A stretch of DNA of 64,000 nt from UBA2396 sp038042175 (lineage in GTDB: Bacteria; Planctomycetota; Phycisphaerae; Phycisphaerales; UBA1924): the NCBI GenBank assembly GCA_964358855.1, contig CAYHQQ010000008.1, positions 34,082 through 98,081 of the forward strand, read 5' to 3'. How positions within the stretch are numbered: position 1 is the stretch's first letter; the number at the start of each line of letters is the position of its first letter. Positions 60,059-64,000 of this stretch are shown one piece after another. The notes below the pieces were generated by a model that saw nothing but the letters and a program-made list of their open reading frames with translations, ran no database searches and had not been told where the DNA came from. Both the position numbers and the translations under genes were made by a program.

Positions 60059-63000
60059 TCACCCCAGCTTCGCCAGTGCCTCTCTTGCCGCCCCCAGGTC
60101 CTTCATCACCTTGGCGAGCTGGTCCCGCGTCTGCTGCACCATTGCCGGCGGCGCCCTGTCGGCGTAGCCCGGGTTGGCCAGGCGACCTTCGAAGGTCGCC
60201 GCGGACTTCTCAAGGTCGGCGACCTGCTTGGTGAGCCTGGCCCGCTCGGCACCCGCGTCGACCGCGTCGGCGAGGTTCGTGACCCGAAGCTGCAAGCCCT
60301 CGAACGCGAAGGCCACGCCTTCGTCCTTGGGGTCGCCTTGCGAGAAGACGTCGATGCCGGCGAGAGTGCCGACGAGCGTCTGGTTCAAGGTCACAAAGGC
60401 CGCGATCGACGCCGGAAAGTTCAGCGTCACCTTCCGCTTGGGCTGCACGTTCTGCTGTGCCCGCACCTCGCGGATGGCGGTCACGAGGGCCTGCACCCGA
60501 GCGAACGCCGCCTCGGCCTCCGGACTCACCGCATCGCTCGAAACCTGTGGCCAGCCCGCATGGCAGAGCAGCCCTTCCTTGGTCGCCTTCCCTTGATGCA
60601 TCGGAGCACCCAGCCCGATCCAGGGCAACTCGCCCGCGCCCATCCGCAGCTCCTTGAGCCGCTCGTAGATCACCTCGGTGATGAACGGCATCACGGGGTG
60701 CGCAAGGCGCAGCAGCGTGCCCATCGCGTTCCACAGCACCGTCCGCTGTCTCGCGTCGCTGGCCACCGTCGGCTTGATCGCCTCCAGGTACCAATCGCAG
60801 AAATCCCGCCAGATCACGTCGTAAAGCGTCTGGGCGTACGCGCTGAACTGAAACTCATCGAGCGCCCGCGTCATCTCCTTGGTGGCCGTCGCCAGGCGCG
60901 AGACCATCCAGCGGTCGACCACGCTGACATCCTTCCACGATGCCTGTGCCGCTTCATCAGGCCCATCCTCGCTGTCGGTGTGGGCCGCCCAGCCCGCGTG
61001 CGTGTCGGGCGTCTCGGCCTGCTTGCTCTTCTCCAGAATCGAAACCGCAAAGCGGCTCGCATTCCACAGCTTATTCGCAAAGTTCCGCCCCATGTCGAAC
61101 TTCGACGAGGTGTTCCGCGCCAGCGGCATCTCCGCCGAGGCTTTCACCTCGCCAGAAGCGACGCCGTAGGCCGTCACCATCTTCTTGGATTTGTCCTTGG
61201 GCGAGTCCTGAATCACCGCTGGCACGCGATAGCCGTCCTTGTTCGTCACCATCTTGGGCGCGAACACCTCGCCGGTATGCGGACAGATGAGATCCACCTG
61301 CAGCTTCACATCCTGAGTGTGCGTCGACATCGTGCACAGCGTGAACCGCATCGCGTCGGACCCGTGCGTCTGAATGATGTCGATCGGATCGACCCCATTG
61401 CCCAGCGACTTGGACATCTTCTGTCCTTCGCCGTCTTGAATGACCGCATGGATAAACACGTCCCTGAACGGCACGACCCCTCCTCCCCCGCCGCAGGCGG
61501 GGGAGGTGGCCGAGTCCGCGAGGCCGGAGGGGGTGTCTCCCGAACTCGCCGTGAAGTACCGATTGAACATGGTCATTCGACTGACCCAGAGGGTGATGAT
61601 CTCTCTGGCAGTACAAAGAGTGCTGCTGGGATTAAATGCCTCCAACAACCCCTTCGTCTCTTCAGTGGGTGCCGGCCACCCCATCGTCGACAACGGCCAA
61701 AGCGCCGACGAAAACCACGTGTCGAGGACGTCGGGGTCTTGAACGAAGTTGTTCTTTGCAAGATCCTCTCGGACGTCATATGGGCAACCTATTTCGTCGC
61801 ACCAATCGGACGGATCATCCGTCAAGAGGCAGATATAGACGATGTGCTTGCCGTCCTCCGGCATCGTTTCCATTCCGGGGGACCAAAGAAGGGGTTGCCA
61901 CCGGTCAATCGGCGTCGAGAAGACACATGCAAGCTTGTTGACTGAGTCGTTGAGCCGATCGTTGGGAGCTCGCGTCAAAGCACTCGCCAGTCCGCAAGCG
62001 TGCTCGTCGGCGCAGTATCCTCCTTCCTCAAACTCCAATTCGCAGCTCCACACCGGTATCCTGTGCCCCCACCAAAGCTGCCTTGAAATGCACCAATCCC
62101 GAATGTTGTCGTGCCACTGTTCAAACGTCTTGGCGTACCGGTCCGGATGGAACCGCATGGAGCCATCGCCGTCAGAGCCCGACGCGCTAGCGAGGGAAGG
62201 CGTACGGCCACCCTTCGCATCCTCTTCTCCGTTCGCCTCCGAAGTACTCGGTGCCCCAGCCTCGACGTGCGCCGACCCTTGCTTGCGCGTCGGGCTCTGA
62301 TCGGTTCTCTGATCCGCAACCAACGCCGCATTTGCGCTGGCCGCCATCCTCGGATCCGTCACCCTCACATACCACTGATCGCTCAGGTAAGGCTCCACCT
62401 GCGCCTTGCTCCGGTCGCTGTACGTCACCGACTGCCGGTAGGGCTTCACAGATTCCAGCAGGCCGTGCGACTTGAACTCCGCCACCACCTTCTTCCGTGC
62501 ATCCATCATCGACAGGCCGACGAACAAATGGGCCGACCCCACATCCGTCCACCCATGCTTGTCCGACACGTTCCCATCCGGCGACATCATGTTGATCACC
62601 GGCAGCTTGTGCCTCTGCCCAAGCTCCCAGTCGTTCTTGTCATGTCCCGGCGTCACCTTCAGAAATCCGGTCGCGAACTTGGCCTTGGGGTCGTTCTTCT
62701 CTTCCTCGTTTCTCGCCATCGCCTCCGGCAGCACGACGTACGAGTCCTCGACGATCGGGATGACGCGACCGACGAGCGGCAGCTTCACCGACAGGCCGCG
62801 CAGCGAGATCGCCCGCGGATCGTGCGGATTGATCGCCACGGCCGTATCGGCCAGATACGTCTCCGGCCGCGTTGTGGCGACGGTGACCCAGGCGGGTTCG
62901 TCGGCGGGGTGCTGATCGGCGCCGGGGTAGCCCAGGCGGGAGAGTTCGTCCCAGGTGACACTGGCGTGGACCCCGGACGCACCCCCTCCGTCGCCTCGAA

Positions 63001-63703
63001 GACTCGCGACACCTCCCCCGCCTGCGGCAGGGGAGGAGTGCACCAGCGGATACCTCAGGTACCAGAAGCTCGTGTCAATTTCTTCGTCAAAGCACTCATC
63101 ATCCGCCACCGCCGTCTGCAGCGCGGGATCCCAGTTCACCAGGCGTTTCCCGCGATAGATCAGCCCATCGCGAAACAGCCGGAAGAACGCCTCGCGCACC
63201 GCCTTCGCGCACACCTCATCCATCGTGAACCGCTGACGATCAAAGTCGCACGAGCACCCCATCAACTTCAACTGATCCGTGATCTGCGTCTCGTAGTCGT
63301 CCTTCCACGCCTGCACTCGCGCGACAAACACCTCACGCCCAAGGTCGTGCTTCCGCAGCTTCTCCTCTTCCCAAAGCCGCTTCTCCACCACCGCCTGCGT
63401 CGCGATCCCCGCGTGATCCGTCCCCACCATCCACAACGTTTCAAACCCCATCATCCGCTTGGCCCGGATCAAGACATCCTGCAGCGTGTTGTTCAGCGCA
63501 TGCCCAAGGTGCAGCCGTGCCGTCACGTTGGGCGGCGGGATCAAAATCGAGTACGGCTGTGCCTTCCCTTCAATCACCCGCTGCGGGTCGCACCCAAACG
63601 CCTTGACCCCCATCCACCGCTCCCGGATCCGGGTTTCGTGCTCGCTGGGGCTGTACGTCTTGGCAAGTTCGGCGGTCGGATTTGAGGGCTGAGTAGGCTG
63701 CAT
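60059..63703 (-). CDS. valS: Valine-tRNA ligase with three in-frame repeat insertions
   Basis: 1214 residues; typical ValRS is about 880-950. HIGH motif ARLHLGHALNN (near 60), editing-domain entry VTVATTRPETYLADTAV, catalytic-core DNIRDWCISRQLWWGHRIP, KMSKS motif GEGQKMSKSLGN (near 760), and a C-terminal coiled coil. Insertions at residues about 221-243, 469-510 and 720-743 have Gly/Ala/Ser-rich sequence (SSPAAGGGGVASLRGDGGG; RTDQSPTRKQGSAHVEAG; SGLADSATSPACGGGGG) and come from dispersed repeats. All keep the frame. A further 70-residue stretch (CADEHACGLAS to CPYDVREDLAK) before DVLDTWFSSAL is also longer than usual. It charges tRNA-Val. Confidence 0.95.
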   Translation of the reverse strand: MQPTQPSNPTAELAKTYSPSEHETRIRERWMGVKAFGCDPQRVIEGKAQPYSILIPPPNVTARLHLGHALNNTLQDVLIRAKRMMGFETLWMVGTDHAGIATQAVVEKRLWEEEKLRKHDLGREVFVARVQAWKDDYETQITDQLKLMGCSCDFDRQRFTMDEVCAKAVREAFFRLFRDGLIYRGKRLVNWDPALQTAVADDECFDEEIDTSFWYLRYPLVHSSPAAGGGGVASLRGDGGGASGVHASVTWDELSRLGYPGADQHPADEPAWVTVATTRPETYLADTAVAINPHDPRAISLRGLSVKLPLVGRVIPIVEDSYVVLPEAMARNEEEKNDPKAKFATGFLKVTPGHDKNDWELGQRHKLPVINMMSPDGNVSDKHGWTDVGSAHLFVGLSMMDARKKVVAEFKSHGLLESVKPYRQSVTYSDRSKAQVEPYLSDQWYVRVTDPRMAASANAALVADQRTDQSPTRKQGSAHVEAGAPSTSEANGEEDAKGGRTPSLASASGSDGDGSMRFHPDRYAKTFEQWHDNIRDWCISRQLWWGHRIPVWSCELEFEEGGYCADEHACGLASALTRAPNDRLNDSVNKLACVFSTPIDRWQPLLWSPGMETMPEDGKHIVYICLLTDDPSDWCDEIGCPYDVREDLAKNNFVQDPDVLDTWFSSALWPLSTMGWPAPTEETKGLLEAFNPSSTLCTAREIITLWVSRMTMFNRYFTASSGDTPSGLADSATSPACGGGGGVVPFRDVFIHAVIQDGEGQKMSKSLGNGVDPIDIIQTHGSDAMRFTLCTMSTHTQDVKLQVDLICPHTGEVFAPKMVTNKDGYRVPAVIQDSPKDKSKKMVTAYGVASGEVKASAEMPLARNTSSKFDMGRNFANKLWNASRFAVSILEKSKQAETPDTHAGWAAHTDSEDGPDEAAQASWKDVSVVDRWMVSRLATATKEMTRALDEFQFSAYAQTLYDVIWRDFCDWYLEAIKPTVASDARQRTVLWNAMGTLLRLAHPVMPFITEVIYERLKELRMGAGELPWIGLGAPMHQGKATKEGLLCHAGWPQVSSDAVSPEAEAAFARVQALVTAIREVRAQQNVQPKRKVTLNFPASIAAFVTLNQTLVGTLAGIDVFSQGDPKDEGVAFAFEGLQLRVTNLADAVDAGAERARLTKQVADLEKSAATFEGRLANPGYADRAPPAMVQQTRDQLAKVMKDLGAAREALAKLG
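61475..61545 (-). repeat. ValRS insertion B: GGGGGAGG palindromic repeat
   Basis: On the minus strand it reads CACCCCCTCCGGCCTCGCGG then ACTCGGCCACCTCCCCCGCC and TGCGGCGGGGGAGG. It has an internal palindrome CCTCCCCCGCC/GGCGGGGGAGG. The same sequence family appears as insertion A on the plus strand. It falls just before the KMSKS motif. Confidence 0.8.
62175..62297. repeat. ValRS insertion C: 123-bp inverted-repeat element
   Basis: Arms GAGCCCGACGCGCTAGCGAG (62175) and its near complement CTTGCTTGCGCGTCGGGCTC (ending 62297) agree in 20 of 22 positions over the full arm. The interior codes for a Ser/Ala/Gly-rich loop. The arms resemble the CGAGCGTCAGCGAG repeat family. Confidence 0.8.
62974..63040 (+). 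repeat. ValRS insertion A: same GGGGGAGG repeat, opposite orientation
   Basis: On the plus strand it reads GACGCACCCCCTCCGTCGCC then TCGAAGACTCGCGACACC and TCCCCCGCCTGCGGCAGGGG. Thus the repeat lies in opposite orientation to insertion B within one gene, and both remain open. Confidence 0.8.
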
Positions 63704-63730
63704 GGGCCGATGGTAAGGGCGACAAGTCCC

Positions 63731-63780
63731 AAGCGTCAGCGAACCCTTAGCCAACGAGCCCCGAGCGTCAGCGAGCGGGT
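63731..63780 (+). repeat. Two copies of the GCGTCAGCGA repeat
   Basis: AAGCGTCAGCGAACCC at 63731 and GAGCCCCGAGCGTCAGCGAG at 63756 followed by CGGG share a core with 28187-28207. They lie in the valS upstream region. Confidence 0.65.
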
Positions 63781-63835
63781 TCCCAGGCTCCCAGCGATCC
63801 CGGACCACCCCCACCCAGAGTTCGTATCCTCTCCC

Positions 63836-64000
63836 ATGCCCTCGAATCCCAAATCTTCCGGCCGCATCGTCGCATGGGTCGGGATCGTGCTTCTCCTAGC
63901 CCTTACCGCGGGCACCCTCTACTGGATCACCCGTCCGACCCCGCCCGAAACAAAGCCCGCCCCCGCGGGCCACGCGGCGGCGGCGCCCGGGGGCCGGCGG
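63836..64000 (+). CDS. Probable membrane-fusion/periplasmic adaptor protein, 3'-truncated
   Basis: Starts at ATG 63836 and runs off the window. The visible 55 residues hold a basic start, a transmembrane helix (IVAWVGIVLLLALTAGTLYW) and a Pro/Ala-rich linker (TRPTPPETKPAPAGHAAAA). This pattern is common for RND/HlyD adaptor N-termini but is not proof. It is divergent from valS. Confidence 0.45.
   Translation, partial: MPSNPKSSGRIVAWVGIVLLLALTAGTLYWITRPTPPETKPAPAGHAAAAPGGRR

Noticed and set aside
62111..63685. Long plus-strand frame opposite valS
   Set aside because: Shadow of ValRS with no domain signature.

Overview
The window is GC-rich bacterial chromosome, most likely from a planctomycete near Phycisphaerae/Phycisphaerales. 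The lineage is inferred from exported proteins with a dockerin-like tail or a planctomycete-style PEP-CTERM-like tail, a collagen-like surface protein, many small intergenic palindromes, DUF2339, DUF4965 and GH10-like proteins, and weak Shine-Dalgarno sites on most host genes. A run of 10 N at 58756-58765 shows a draft or metagenome assembly.

Region 1 (1-9156) is the right part of an integrated mobile element. It ends in a large serine recombinase whose 3' end runs into the 3' end of a tRNA-Phe gene, the apparent attachment site. Inside are a VirD4/TraG-like coupling ATPase, several small membrane proteins, a sigma-70-like protein, an 18-residue hydrophobic peptide with a perfect ribosome binding site, and a 91-residue ORF whose only well placed start codon is ATC. 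At the left edge is cargo: a 5'-truncated E1-like (ThiF/HesA/MoeB) adenylyltransferase overlapping a DUF6527-like zinc protein, then an ankyrin protein and an unknown 366-residue protein. The E1/DUF6527 pair resembles bacterial ubiquitin-like conjugation operons and is the best candidate for an unusual system here; its remaining parts would lie left of the window.

Region 2 (9210-31517) is host chromosome. It holds a 4-hydroxyproline epimerase and DapA-family lyase pair; a minus-strand DUF2339/GNAT/SGNH cluster; a GH10-like protein without the usual catalytic glutamates; a ComEA-like helix-hairpin-helix protein; a YihY/BrkB membrane protein; an RsuA-type pseudouridine synthase; two overlapping exported repeat proteins; a DUF4965 lipoprotein; an ALDH7-type dehydrogenase; ribose-5-phosphate isomerase; and an FkbM methyltransferase.

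Region 3 (31549-46562) contains a collagen-like exported protein, a His-rich small exported protein, coiled-coil envelope proteins, a bL12-C-terminal-like small protein beside a divergent CTP synthase, two tandem M1 metallopeptidases, a GT9 glycosyltransferase, a DUF3352-like protein, and an RluA-family gene broken by a 105-bp diverged tandem duplication.

Region 4 (46563-64000) is mostly housekeeping: GspE/PilB-type ATPase, aminopeptidase P, GlnRS, a TlpA-like thioredoxin, GluRS with a methyltransferase, an M16 peptidase, a DUF1570-like lipoprotein, ValRS, and the start of a probable membrane-fusion protein. ValRS carries three in-frame insertions that look like dispersed palindromic repeats, two of them the same repeat in opposite orientations.
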